Source: Dipylidium caninum (Eukaryota > Platyhelminthes > Cestoda > Cyclophyllidea > Dipylidiidae). From it: a stretch of 64,000 nt of DNA. Below the pieces are notes generated by a model. It was not told where the DNA came from. It was given only the letters and a program-made list of their open reading frames with translations, and searched no databases. The DNA is taken from positions 407,001 to 471,000 of the forward strand of contig QEYB01001179.1 of the NCBI GenBank assembly GCA_017562135.1, in the 5' to 3' direction. The position numbers and the translations under genes are program-made. Position 1 is the stretch's first letter. The number at the start of each line of letters is the position of its first letter. Below are positions 12,901-23,776 of the stretch, piece after piece.

Positions 12901-15900
12901 GCAGGGCGCCGCCAGACGCGGGTTCAAGGGAGGCGAGGTGTTCACGGCCACAGCGACGGTTGTGGTGACGCTAACCGATGTCAATGACAACGCGCCCGAG
13001 TTCCGGTATCCCAATACGTCCATTCTGCTGCACATGGCGCCGGGAGAGACGCTGGGCCACAAGGTGCTCACAGTGCAGGCCGTGGACGCGGACTACGGCG
13101 AAAACGCGCGCATCTCCTACAGCATCCGCTCCGAGATCCCCATTCCCCAGGACGGGCCCGGCACCGGCAACTTCGCCATCGACGAGACAAGCGGACTCAT
13201 CTTTCTCACTCGGTAAAACTGGGGGGCAGCAGCTGCGCGGAGCGGGGGCGGGGACGCAGGAGGGGAGAGGGACTGGATGAATTCAAATCCCCTTTATTTT
13301 CGCCTATTCAAGTGAACCACAAATCCGGATAATCCGCCCGGGGGAAGAACGGGGGCGACCCTCGCCGCCGCCTTCCCCCGCCACCGTAAACCGTCTCCTT
13401 TCGACCGAATTGTTTCCGGGTCATTGAACGCCTCGGGGTGCAGCAAACCTGGTTTCGGGAGATTAGCGTTGAGATTACCGAACGTAGGAGATCCGGAGGG
13501 CGTGGGCAGCGAAATCGAGAGGTGCGAGGGGGGGTTTGCGCAGGGCTCATTTTCCCTTTTCCGGCTTGTCAGCGTGTGGAAGCAGCCTATTTTAGGGTAG
13601 AACGTGGCGATGTGCGGTTTGAACGGGTCCGACGACCGCAGTGCCGAAAGGCAGAACTTCGTTGCCTCGGATTAGCCGGCCGCACGTCTCTCAGCTACTG
13701 CCCTGAAGGCTCCGAGGAAACGTAGAGGATGGAGGGTTCTTAGTGTCAACTCGGAGACGAGGGATTGGGACGCCGTGGACGAGGCGCAGGGTTGACACGT
13801 CACGAAAACCGGGCGATTTCTTCCTCAGGGCGAATTCACTTTGCTCGGCGTGGGTTCTCGTCCCCTCCCGTGCCAAGGTGACGCAATCGCGTTTCCTTCG
13901 GCCCCCTTCAAGCCGCCGTCAGGTGTCGCACCGCGCGGCAGTGGAAAGGCGCCTCGAGGGAGCAGACCCCCGAAGCCCTTCACCCGTGAACCCGCGGCAG
14001 GATCACATTTCGCGACATGTTGGCTAAAAAGTCCCCAGCAGCGTTGTACTTCGTGTGGAACGTAAACACCCACACCCACACACACACGCGAGCGAGCGCA
14101 CGCCCGGAAATGCCGGGATGCCGTTTCAACCTCCTCGAGTCTGTCCGCAGGATTCGAGGGGAGGAGTGCCGGTTTGCCTGCGCTCGCTGGGTGAAGAGGG
14201 GCTCACGCGAGGAGGGCAAGCGGAGGGGAGCGCCGAGCCTCCTGCCACGCCTAATTGTTGATAGACGTGTCGCGAGGCGCATTCGGTCTGACGTTTGTAC
14301 GCATTCGCTGTCAGTGTCAAGAGCCCCGTTGGAGGCTGGCAGACGGGAGGAGGAGCGTGGACGGGAGAAGGCAATCGTCAATTTCGATAGGGGTGGAGAG
14401 AAGCGGAGGTGTGGACTCGTCACGCCCTGTCAGCTGACACTTCCCATCAAGTCAGCGGGTCAAACGGAGGCGCTTGAACACCACCCGGTGCCCGAGCTGG
14501 CCGTTCATTACGCTGTCAGCCCCCGTCCCGCCTTATTACTTCACGTCGCCCTCCGCCTCTCCCGCCTGTCGTAGTCGCGAAATGTCGAGCGGACAGCGGC
14601 GGTTGTGGGGGCGGCCGCGTCTCATTCATAATGTTGGGTGCTGCGACGTGACGTGACTTGACTTGACGGCCTGACTGCCAGTGTGCGTGCAAAGGGACGA
14701 GGGACGCGGATGCTCCGCTTCGCTCCACGCGCAGCTGTTGAGAGCCTCTCGCTGTCCTCTACCAAACGCCAGCACAGTCCGCGGCGCCCCGGACTTGGCG
14801 CCCGTCTCGAGCATTTACGTCTTGACCGAACGCCACTGTCTTTGCCACAGGCCTTCCTCCCTTCCTCCCCCCGCCGCCGTTCACCTGGCAAGTCCGAAGG
14901 ACCGGGAAGAGTCACCTGCCGCGGAGATACGCGACCGAGGTCACTTGTCACCTGCCTTGTCTCTTAACGGCCAGGGCTAACGAGGGCGGAGGCGGCTCAG
15001 GTCAGGCGGAGTGTCGCTTTAATTGTTAGGACTTCCGTCCAACTCTCAGTTCGCCGGATGGGGGCAGCGGCTTGCCCTGAATCGATGATTGGACGATTGT
15101 GGCCCGCCATTCGACGGACAGACCTGTTGGCCTCCGGTTAATGAGTCGGTCGTGGCGCCTCTGCGGGCAAATGCCAGCCGGGCTGCCTAAAAAACGACCC
15201 GTGCCCTATTTCCAGTGTTGGGGTGCAGACAAACACCTCTCCCATCCACATCCGCTTAGTGTCCGAGGCCCTTGACGCGGGTTGAGTCACCTCGCCTCCG
15301 CCGGGTCGGTTGTCAGCCGCGCCTGAGGGGTGTCAAAAAGCGAAGGTGCACGGCAACGGCGCCTAGTGGAAGAGACGGCCTACGTGGCGGCGCCGTCGTC
15401 TCCCTTCGTCCCCCTAGAAATCGACTGATCTTGTTTGTTCCCTCTTCCCGAAATACAGTATCAAAGGAAAGGCCTAGCTCTTTCACGTCTGACTTTGGCA
15501 GCAATTATGCTACTTTTAAAGGAACAAGTAGTATTTTAGCCACCCCGCACTGGGAAATATCACCACGCTTGCAATGACGTATGTGCAACCCTGTGACTGC
15601 GTGTGACCATGACAGCCCACTTATTCACGCCTGGACGCGGGCAGATGATGAATCACCGCGGGGGGCGGCGGAGGCGGGGGCTTGGGAAGCCCCAAATGGG
15701 GTGTCAGCTGCACCGTCCACTGTCCGGAGTCCTGACATTACCGAACAGCGTTAGTATTGACCCACCTACCCTTACCTAGAGGGCACAGATGAAATTTGCA
15801 CGGACGTGTCGAAAGAATCACGTAACCCCGCCTTGGAAGGTTTTCTGCAACGATTGTAGGGTGCGCAGGCAATTTTTTTTACACTTCTCTCCACCACCCC

Positions 15901-17929
15901 CGCTTGGTGGTTTCCCTTTATAGGCCTATTCAGGGGCCCGTGAACCACCGTCTCGTCATTGAGGCCTGCGACCACGGCGCACATCCCAAGTGCACGTCCT
16001 CCCTCGCCATTCAGATCGCCGTCTCGGAGGACGCCAAACTCGTCGGTGGAAGCAGCGGGAGCAACGCTGGCGGCGGCAGCGGAGCTCCCAACGGCGCGCC
16101 TGGCGTCGGAGGACGAAGTTTCGATGGCGGCGGTGTCTCCGGCTCCGAGCATCGTTTCAATGGATTAGATAATTTCTACAGCGGACTGTACGACCAGAAC
16201 CCGCCGCATCGAGTGGAGGTCATCGCGGCCTGTTTGGTGGTGGTCTTTGGCGTGCTGCTTCTGGCGGCGGTGGTGCTAATTTGTCTGCTTAGACGACGGC
16301 CTCTCACAAATGGACAGCAGAGACGAAACCCCCACAATCAGCACCAACCGAGGTTTGACTACGCCTGTTCACCCCTCTGGAATTGTCAGTGGACGTTCTT
16401 CCGGCACCAAAAGAACACCAACGCCATCACCGCCGTGACAACGGCCAAACGCAGCGCACATTATGTGACAGCACACACGCGGGAGGTGCTGAATGATCCG
16501 CGGTTCTCCGACGACCAGAGCATTGAGTCCTCCGTGGCGAAGGGTGAGTTCCGCGGGGTAGATCCTCTCCATGCGATCAAAAATGCTTGAACCGCCATAA
16601 CGAGCGTCTTTTTCCCCTCCCCTCCCCTCCCCTCTCCGCCCCGCCACGCCCCGCCCCGCCCCCACCGCATTTGCCTCGTCCTCCCCACACAGGAATCCTC
16701 TCCACCGACTCCATCTCCAACGTGCTGGCGGAGGAGGGGGAGAAGAAGAAGCCTCTCTACTACGACGTGAGTGCCCGCTCCCGCTTTGCCTGCCTCGCAC
16801 CCTTGGTGGCGAGTCGTCGAGTCTACTGCCGCGTTGTGCACTTTCAGGGCCTCGGCGTGCTCGCCCTCGACGCGGTGCCGCCACGCACACTGCGACACCC
16901 CGTGGAGTACGCCACACCGGAGGGCGGCGGAGCGATGCCCGTGGCCATGCCGATGCCGATGCCGATGCCGGTGCCCGTGGTGCTGACGAGCAACTTGCCT
17001 CTGCCGCGGGTGTACGGCACCCTGCCCGTCGTCTCGGCGGGCGTCATCGCGGAGGGTCAGAGCGCCACCAACAGGCTGGCGACGCGGTCGGGTGTGCAAG
17101 CCAGGACGGCGCGAGGTCGTGGCGTGGCAATCACGCCGCCCTCGTCCTCGCCCTCGCCCTCGCCCTCGCCCTCGCCTTCGCCCGACGACTACCAGAGTCT
17201 GGACCAACTGGCCGGACGTGGGCTCTGGCAGACGGGCGCCCAACACGGTGTGGGCGTGGGCGTTGGGCGCGGGCGTGGACGTGAACATGAACGTGTTCGC
17301 GACCTCGCCCCGTGCCACGCGTGCCGTGAACAACGTCGGTGTGACGGCTGCTGCGGCTGCGGCTGCGGCTGTGGCTGCGGCGGCAGCGGCAGCGCCCACC
17401 TCCGCCCAGCTACGGCTGCCTCATCGAGTCGCCGTGCGTCGGCACACCGCGTCGCAGCAACTACTACGAGGTCTCCTCGACGGGCGGAGGCGTTCGTCCG
17501 CGCCAACGCAGCGCCACCCTCGGGCGTCTGGGCGCCATGACGGAGGTGGAGGTGGAGGACGAGTGCGAGTGCGAGTGCGAGCGCGAGGTGGAGGCTGCGC
17601 CAGCCAGAGTGAGGCCGCGGGCGCTCGAGAGTGAGGACGCGGACGCGGACGTGGACGACGGCGATGGCCCGAGAGGAGGCAGCGAGGAGGCAGGCGGAGG
17701 AAGAGGAGGAGGAGGAAGCGGAGGAAGAGGAGGAGGCGGCGGCGGAAAGAGTGGAAGGGAGGGGAAGGGGATGCGGAGAGGCTGGTTTGGCACCGCGAAC
17801 AACGCCAACACGCGGTCGTACTCCCACGCCCAACTGCAGACGACGGGCGGAGCGGAGACGAGCGGCGCGGAGAGGGACCGGCCCACCCGGTACACGTACC
17901 AGGCGATCAGGGAGGCGAGTTTCGTGTGA
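3949..17929 (+). CDS. Protocadherin, seven cadherin repeats
   Basis: A cell-surface calcium-dependent adhesion protein. Exons read 3949-5094, 9434-9685, 11750-13212, 15924-16543, 16693-16766 and 16848-17929, all with GT-AG borders and matching phases up to 16766. ATG 3949 opens a signal peptide (MTTNMITGCLLLLLLHPHLL). Cadherin repeat ends are visible as IIDINDNAPRW, ITDVNDHAPVF, LTDFNDEPPDI, LLDINDNAPRF, VLDVNDWPPEF and LTDVNDNAPEF. A seventh repeat is split by the intron after 13212. The membrane span (VEVIAACLVVVFGVLLLAAV) is followed by an RRRP stop-transfer sequence in exon 4. Seven repeats match delta-1 protocadherins. The small 81-bp intron 16767-16847 keeps the frame, so it could be retained. 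The last exon carries Met-Pro and Ser-Pro repeats and then needs two frame changes to reach the protein-like end TYQAIREASFV, a class I PDZ-ligand-like terminus. The family call is secure; the exact tail is not. Confidence 0.93.
5251..5271. repeat. T-run followed by G-run
   Basis: A block of ten T is followed directly by eleven G inside protocadherin intron 1. Such homopolymers are prone to length errors in assemblies. Confidence 0.9.
7691..7710. repeat. (GT)n microsatellite
   Basis: Ten uninterrupted GT dinucleotides inside protocadherin intron 1. Confidence 0.95.
7965..7990. repeat. (CTC)n triplet repeat
   Basis: A run of CTC/TCC triplets about 26 bases long inside protocadherin intron 1, giving poly-Arg or poly-Ser shadow frames. 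Confidence 0.9.
10098..10131 (+). repeat. 17-bp direct tandem duplication
   Basis: The unit GCAGAAAGGACGCAAAT occurs twice head to tail without a spacer in protocadherin intron 2. It appears to be a simple local duplication. Confidence 0.85.
10873..10890. promoter_or_regulatory. Dispersed dyad, copy 1 (intron 2)
   Basis: GTCACACATGTGTGTCAC, an extended variant of the dyad seen five times in this window. Its first 17 bases are exactly the reverse complement of the copy at 61073-61089. The surrounding sequence shares nothing with the other copies. Confidence 0.55.
13213..15923 (+). other. Protocadherin intron 3 (2.7 kb)
   Basis: Donor CG|GTAAAA at 13213 and acceptor TTTATAG at 15923 join in phase 2 and complete an Arg codon, giving IFLTRPIQGPVNHRL within the seventh cadherin repeat. 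The intron is GC-rich with many open shadow frames. I see no other gene in it. Confidence 0.8.
16941..17185 (+). repeat. Coding hexamer repeats in protocadherin tail
   Basis: Two in-frame hexamer arrays lie in the last exon: ATGCCG units near 16945-16975 encoding alternating Met-Pro, and CCCTCG units near 17145-17182 encoding alternating Ser-Pro. Both are within the cytoplasmic tail. The second lies just before the segment where the reading frame first changes. Confidence 0.85.
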
Positions 17930-17949
17930 CGCGGTGCGCCGCGGGTCGC

Positions 17950-18125
17950 ACGCTGATGCGGGTGCAGGTGCAGGTGCTGGTGCTGGTGCTGGTGAAGGTG
18001 CGAGTGCGGATGTGCGAGTGGGAGTGGAAGTGGGAGTCCTGTCGACGCTGTGCTGTCAACCGGTGAGGCGAGCGGGCGAGCGGGCGAGCGGCGAGCGGGC
18101 GAGCGGCGAGCGGGAGAGCGGACGG
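17950..18125 (+). repeat. GC-rich tandem repeats in protocadherin 3' UTR
   Basis: After the stop at 17929, short tandem units follow: GGTGCA/GGTGCT at about 17958-18000, and GAGCGGGC/GAGCGGC at about 18067-18121. They fall between the stop and the likely poly(A) signal, so they would be part of the 3' UTR. Confidence 0.8.
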
Positions 18126-18266
18126 ATCAAGTGAGCTGAGCTGAGTTGAGCTGATGTGAGGCGAGACAAGTCGAGTCGAGGTGTGGAGAGCGGAGAGGCA
18201 GCGTGTGAGTGTGAGTGTGTGTGTGAGTGTACATAGAACGTGCTCTTGTAACTTCTTATCACTTAT

Positions 18267-18272
18267 ATTAAA
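18267..18272 (+). terminator. Probable poly(A) signal of protocadherin
   Basis: ATTAAA, the common variant hexamer, lies about 340 bases after the protocadherin stop at the point where GC-rich repeats give way to AT-rich sequence. It is followed by a T-rich and GT-containing stretch (about 18283-18300). Confidence 0.5.
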
Positions 18273-18460
18273 TCAACCAAATGTCTTTTTTGTCAGTCAT
18301 TCGTCTTATCTGCGAGTACTCCGCTGTGCGCGGCGGTTCTTCCTTCCACTCCCAGCGCGCAGGGTGCGAGGAGGGCGCGAGGCCGGTGGTTGGCGGGACG
18401 GGGAGGGAAGCAGGTTGGTCGTCGGAGCGGAGCGGAGTGGAGCGGAGCGGAAGGGACCCA

Positions 18461-18547
18461 CGGGCTGGCTGGCTGGCTGGCTGGCGGGCGGGCGGGCGGG
18501 CGGGCGGGCGGAGAGCAGACAGCCTGGTGGTGGTGGTGGTGGTGGTG
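18461..18547 (+). repeat. CTGG, GGGC and GGT tandem runs
   Basis: Three adjacent short-unit arrays: GGCT units, then GGGC units (about seven), then GGT triplets (about eight). The G-rich strand has many closely spaced G tracts and could fold as a G-quadruplex. Confidence 0.9.
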
Positions 18548-19310
18548 GGCAGTGTGGAGGTGGCGTCGAGGGCGAAGACGCAACGCCTCGTGAGGAGGCT
18601 TCCACGTGGCCAAATGCTTTTTTCCCGGGCAGGGCGTGGCACACACACCCGTGCGGGTGAGGCAATTGCAATTCAGTCGATCGGGGGGTGAAGTTGACTT
18701 CGTCAAGGCTCCTCCGCTTCTGCGTCCGTCGTCGAGCAGCCCAAAGAGACGAGGCGTCGCCCCTGTCGCGTAAGCAGGGAGAGGAACACACTGGCACACC
18801 TTCAGCAGACAAGTCAGTCTCCTCCTCCGACGGCGGCCGGTTCTCCCTTCGCGGGGGGCCCCCAGGCGCGTCGAGAGATGCGTCAAGTCCGCTCATGCGG
18901 AGGGGATTGCGGCCTCTCCTCGGTTGGACACGGAGGTGTCGGGCACCACGATGCCCGTAGACGTGGTGCTCCGGAGAGCGGCTTGAGGAGGAGAGTCCCC
19001 TTCCCCTTCCCTTTCCTCTGCCACCTCCGCCCCTCCGCCTCCCCCCCCGCCCATCCACCGGAAGCACAGCCTCGTCTCTCAGCTTCTTTCGCCCGATCCG
19101 CAGGCGGATGGGGATATCCGCGCCCGTCGCCATCCCCTCCCTCTACCCCTTCAGTGGGTCATGGGACGCGGAACAAATCTGCATCACCACTGTCGGTGAA
19201 ACGTTCGCCGCGGGGCTGCCACACCCGCCGGGGGTGCACGATTTGAGATGCGCATTTGTTGTCATCGCAGACGATTAAAGGATGCTCGTCGCCTACTTAG
19301 GCAATGCGGA

Positions 19311-19325
19311 GGGGGGGGGGGGGGG
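19311..19325 (+). repeat. G homopolymer (15)
   Basis: Fifteen consecutive G bases in intergenic DNA. Confidence 0.95.
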
Positions 19326-20580
19326 TGGGTGTGATGGGTGAAGGGTGCTCTGCGCGACGATGTAAACGACGGGCGTCTCGTCGGTAAGAAAACTCTCGCC
19401 CATTAACAATTAGGGAGTGAACCCAACGTAATCGACGTCATCCCGCAGCCCAGCCGCCCGACCGTCCCATCAAAAAAGCACCGTTGAAGGGGCAAATGTA
19501 ATGAACAGGCTTCTTTAAAGGTGGAGATGTCAACAAGACCACGAGTCGATGTGGGGGAGAACGGGCGGAGGCCTGTCTGCACGGCGACGGTGGGGAGAAG
19601 GCGGCAGCGCTCACAAAATGCCCTGCTGACGCTCCACCAGCATATGCATCGAGCCCATAACTTCGGCGTCCTCAGGATCTGCAAGGAATTAGCGGGGGGA
19701 TCAGAAATGCCTCCAGTATTTTCTAAAGCGAGAGAAGTGGAGTCGTCCCCTCAATTTCTTGGGGAGCGGTGGAATGCCCACAAGATATATTGTACGAAAG
19801 GAGCGAAGAGTTCGAAGGCGGCAGTCCCCTACCGCGATGGAACGAAAGGATCGAGGAAGCAGACGAGGCTGGAGCATCAACCAGGTGTGGATTTTGGGGA
19901 AGAGCGCATCCTCTCCCCTTACAATTTGGTCAGCACAGAGGCCCCAGAATAGCCGAGGAGAACTCGAGATTAGCGACTTCCAAAGTCCTCCCCGGTCGAA
20001 ATGGGGAGGGCAGACCCGAAGTCGAGGCGAGTCGAGGCGAGGCGAGGCGAAATCCCCAAGTTCTCAGGCATTAGCGTACAAGGCCGATTTGCATTTATTA
20101 ATAAGAAAGAGATAGGTGGAGGATAACTCCTCTCTCCCTCAGCCACAATGCGGTAGAGCAAGGAAACAAGAGGCGGGCAGGCGATCTGGCGGTCGGTAAG
20201 TCAGTCATTAGACAAATTGCTTCTTATTCCATCTAAGTTGGCCCACCCCGCCCCATCCCGCCACCCTCCACCCACCGTCGGCCGCCTTCCCAGCGCTGAA
20301 TCGGCCTGCCGAGAGAGCACGTCCACACACACACACGCGAGCGAGCGAACGAGCGCCAGGGCAGAGAAAATAGGCAGAAAGGAGAGAGGCAAACAGTTGC
20401 AGATGTTATCGGGCCAAGAGTCCAAAAGACCTTCCTTTTTTGGGCTGGAGAAGAAAAGCCCTCACGAGGAGATGTTAATTCACGAAAGAGAGACTCCTTT
20501 TGGCTTTCGCTCTGCGCCTCGTGTTGATTGCCACACCAAATCCACACTGCCGAGGATGGTCTGTGATCTGCGGCCCTCGC

Positions 20581-20596
20581 GTCACACATGTGTGAC
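20581..20596. promoter_or_regulatory. Dispersed dyad, copy 2 (perfect palindrome)
   Basis: GTCACACATGTGTGAC, a perfect 16-base palindrome identical to the copy at 58089-58104. It lies in intergenic DNA about 1 kb downstream of the 3' end of the minus-strand POMP gene. Confidence 0.6.
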
Positions 20597-21547
20597 AAGT
20601 GTCAGTTCTTAAAGGACGCCTAACACCGAGGCCGGAGCAAATCGAGGAGATCTCTGAAGTGACCTCATGGTGACTCCGACTACAATCAACCGCATTTGGA
20701 CGAACTTTGTGTCCATCCTGGGGTAGAGGCCACTTGTACGTCTACTCGGCCGCCCAAACTCAGGCGAATGACGCCTGATGAAGACTTCCGACCTATCTTG
20801 GGTCGAGGGCGGCAGCGCAAACCCGTGAAGTTACTCGGGTGGTGGAGAATGATTGGACTGAGAAATCTGTCCTAACCGCAACGAGCCCGAGGCGGTCAGG
20901 GTATTCTGGACGGATCACCTCAACTCCCCTGAAGCCTCCTTCCACACGCATGACACGACTGGATGGAAGGAAGGAATGAGAGGTTTTGGCCACTTCTAAC
21001 GCCGATCTACGCCATTTCCAAGTGCTTGCCGCGAGACCCTAACTCACAAGGCACGAATAATTCGCTGGTGCCCATCTTCGTGGAGAGCGACGCGGAAAAC
21101 AAGAGCCGAGTTAGCGACAACTCTGACATTACCAACTCCGAAAGTTGGACCCCATCCTCAACGCGAAATTAAATGCGACTTATTTAAAGAGTTGGTGAAA
21201 AGTCGTGTCACTTTCGAGAAAAATTACCCCGACAAAGGAAATGCTTGGTGAGAGGGAAGTGTGACCAATGGGCTTGTGACATGCTGACGGAGAAGGGGAC
21301 CCCGCGACAGCCCTGCTTACCACTTTGTCCGCGTGGATTCGTCGAGGCTCCAAAGCGAAGTCTGCATCGTCTACGTGACAGCCCCCAAATCCGCGAAACA
21401 ACGAATACCCCGATTCATACGGTCAAATGGCAAACGGGTGGGAAAGTAGATGAAAGGGGGAAAAGATTCTGTGCTTTTGGTTCCATTTCACCTTCAATTT
21501 TACCTAACAATCCTTGACCATTTGGACAACCCCGAGGAGATAACTAA

Positions 21548-21961
21548 TTAAGTTAAACCCCCACGGAGGCGGAAATGGGCGGCATCGGAACGGCAGTCAC
21601 CACCTTTGGGTGAAAGACAGGATCGTGCGAAAAATCGCAGGAAGCGGACGAAAAAAGTGTGTATAGTAGCGGTAAGAACGTACTGTTGAGAATGTCACAG
21701 AAGTCGATGGTGTCAAGAGCACCGCTGAGTTGTGCGGCCAGAGGGTGGTGGGCGCAGAGACCGGGCAGACGGGGAGTCATGCGCTGCATCACCCGCTCCT
21801 CCATGGCCAGTCGCAGGGGCGCCTGAAGGCCTTGCGTGGCTCGCAGTATCCGCATCGACTGGGAGTGCTGTGCTGCCGCGCCAAATCGTGCCTCAGCCTC
21901 CGCTGCGGGGTGAGGCGGGGTCGCTGATGCCGGCTCCACCAGACCTCTGTTCCCGGCCAAT
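21548..21961 (-). CDS. POMP: Proteasome maturation protein (POMP/UMP1), partial
   Basis: A chaperone that helps assemble the 20S proteasome core and is degraded on its completion. Two minus-strand exons are clear: 21684-21961 and 21548-21603, joined across an 80-bp intron (donor GTACGT, acceptor CCCAAAG). The first encodes PPHPAAEAEARFG, then LRATQGLQAPLRLAMEERV and ALDTIDFCDILN. This follows the family pattern seen in human POMP: HPL, then LRN-QGL-APLKLQME, then ETIGFEDILN. The second exon gives a short C-terminus ending HFRLRGGLT, parallel to the family's final HLMVEYKLGLL. The larger exon begins at an acceptor in phase 2, so at least one N-terminal exon lies further right, and I could not identify it between 22.0 and 23.5 kb. 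The family assignment is confident; the gene is incomplete as annotated. Confidence 0.85.
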
Positions 21962-23776
21962 CTGACGACAGATGAAGCAAAATAAGGCATTTCGTAACTA
22001 TGCGATACCGAGGTGACGGCATCGGCCTTCTTTCAGCCTAAAATTCTGCGCGTACCGGACTACCAGGCCACTCAATTTTGAGCCCACCTAACGCAAAAGT
22101 TCCCTAAGCCCGACCCCCAAAAGAAATTTACTCAAATGATTTAAGTAGCACAGCAACAGCCACAGAGGGAAGATTCAGTTGGAAGTTGCAACCCTCGACA
22201 AACACGCTTAACGCCAAAGAGACCTCCTTGGACGGGTTGGACGGGTAAGGGGGGCGGGAACTTCCAACTACAATGCATTTCTATGCATCTGGAGCCGATA
22301 AGACAATGAAAAAATCTTTGGAATGACCTTTTGCCAAACACCGTGGCACCACTCAGCGCTGGGGTTACCTCCAAGCGGCGCGCTAATAGTCAAGGTTGGG
22401 CAGGGGGGCGCCTTTCAGGCCATGTGGCAATAAACTTCTCAGGGTTGAAACAAAAACAAAAACGTGCCAGCAACAGGCAGGTTGGAATAGACACGTGAGA
22501 TGATGATAAAATCGCCCATCTTCAGGGCGAAGGCAAAGGGATTTGTAATAAGACAATCAAAAAATAAATGCGTGTGTTTGGCGGACAAATAAAAGAAGGT
22601 GTGTATATTAACCAGGATCAAAAAGGAAGGAAAAAAAATCACATTCTACGGACAGGGCGAGACGAACACCCCGAGGGCCGTGCAATGCTCGGAAAAAAGT
22701 GGCATCTTTGTAAGAAGACAAACTTTGAATAGACCGCCGTTTCCACCTCATTGTACATTGCTGAAGGCCAAGAAGAAAATGAGAGCACCGATTAGGGTCT
22801 GACTTTTTCAATCACACATACACAAACGCCCCCGATGGCTCGTTTGGAGCAGCTCCATCGCGCCCATTCGCCTGATCGTCTTCCAACTTTGGCACTGAAC
22901 AAGTTACGACGCAGTACACGACACTCGACTGCGCCAGACGGAGCAGCGCACCACGTCAGCAGGAGTTTGGCTCCACTTGTGCTCCGCGCTCCTGCACCGC
23001 CACCACCACCACCACCACCCACGGAGATGGTGCGGGCGCGAGGCACCCGCCCCGGCACCCGTGTCGCAAGACTGCCAACAACTTCTGTCAGCGTGCGACC
23101 TTAAAGCACAGACCGTCGCGGTGGGAAGCAGCCGTTGAGCAAAGCGGCAGTCGGGTATTTCTTCAATGACATTCTACCCCCATCGGTGCGTCCATCTTCT
23201 CCAAAAAATGGCATTAAACGCAGAAGTGAAGCAGCCAAAATTCAGATGGAATTGTGTGAGAAGCACGGATTTACGATGAGTCAGGATACAAAAAAAGAAA
23301 TAAATATAAAAATAAAAAAATAAGAAGGATGAAGGCGCAACCAAGTGTGGCGAAGTAGACAAAGAATTGTGCACGTGAGGAGGCCCCCGTGTGCACAAAA
23401 CCCACAAGATCTGTCCAAGCCTCAGCAAGAGGAGCAATGAAGAGTGAAAACAACCACTCACCCCGCGTACATGGCCGGGACTAGACCGAATTCGTCGCGA
23501 ATACTTGTAATTTTGGCGGAATCCTACAAGGAAATGGTGAGTTAGGAGCACATTCGAGTCTACTAAGAGGGGGGGAATAAAAGCAGACACCCACAACCAC
23601 TTTTATTTACGACTGTTATACATGATATGTACATAAAATGAGAAATCTGATAGCAGTGCCCGTCAGCGTTGATGTCGCTAGGCGAATGAAAGACTGAGTG
23701 AACGAGAGGGAAAGGAAAGGAGGAGCAGAAAGAGCAAGAGGAGGAGGGGGGGAAGGGGGGCCGAGCAGGCTGCAAG
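21962..23776. other. Probable upstream part of POMP and 3' side of bZIP gene
   Basis: The missing N-terminal POMP exon should lie here. A minus-strand ATG near 23195 opens MDAPMG before a GTAGAA donor, but no downstream join in the correct phase was found, so it is not called. The minus frame at 22141-22374 and the frames at 22792-23104 were considered and are not supported. The bZIP 3' UTR occupies the right end. Confidence 0.35.
23602..23607 (-). terminator. Probable poly(A) signal of bZIP gene
   Basis: AATAAA on the minus strand, about 170 bases after the bZIP stop codon. Confidence 0.55.

Larger units (their letters stand above)
18273..21547. other. GC-rich intergenic stretch, no gene recognised
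   Basis: No recognised protein. It contains CTGG and GGGC tandem runs at about 18461-18512, a GGT run at about 18524-18547 and fifteen G at 19311-19325. The minus-strand frame with the most protein-like peptide runs from an ATG near 19052 to TGA near 18896 (it includes STTSTGIVVPDTSVSNRGEA). It has no family match and no proven splice sites, so I leave it unannotated. A dispersed dyad copy is at 20581-20596. Confidence 0.45.

Noticed and set aside
16461..17399. 312-residue minus-strand open frame
   Set aside because: It is exactly antisense to the protocadherin tail repeats; its Ala, His and Gly/Arg runs are translations of those hexamers.
18067..18121. Possible CRISPR-like array of GAGCGGGC units
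   Set aside because: Units are contiguous with no unique spacers, in a eukaryotic 3' UTR; a simple tandem repeat.
18306..19133. 275-residue minus-strand open frame
   Set aside because: It crosses CTGG/GGGC repeats and competes with two other open minus frames; no coherent domain.
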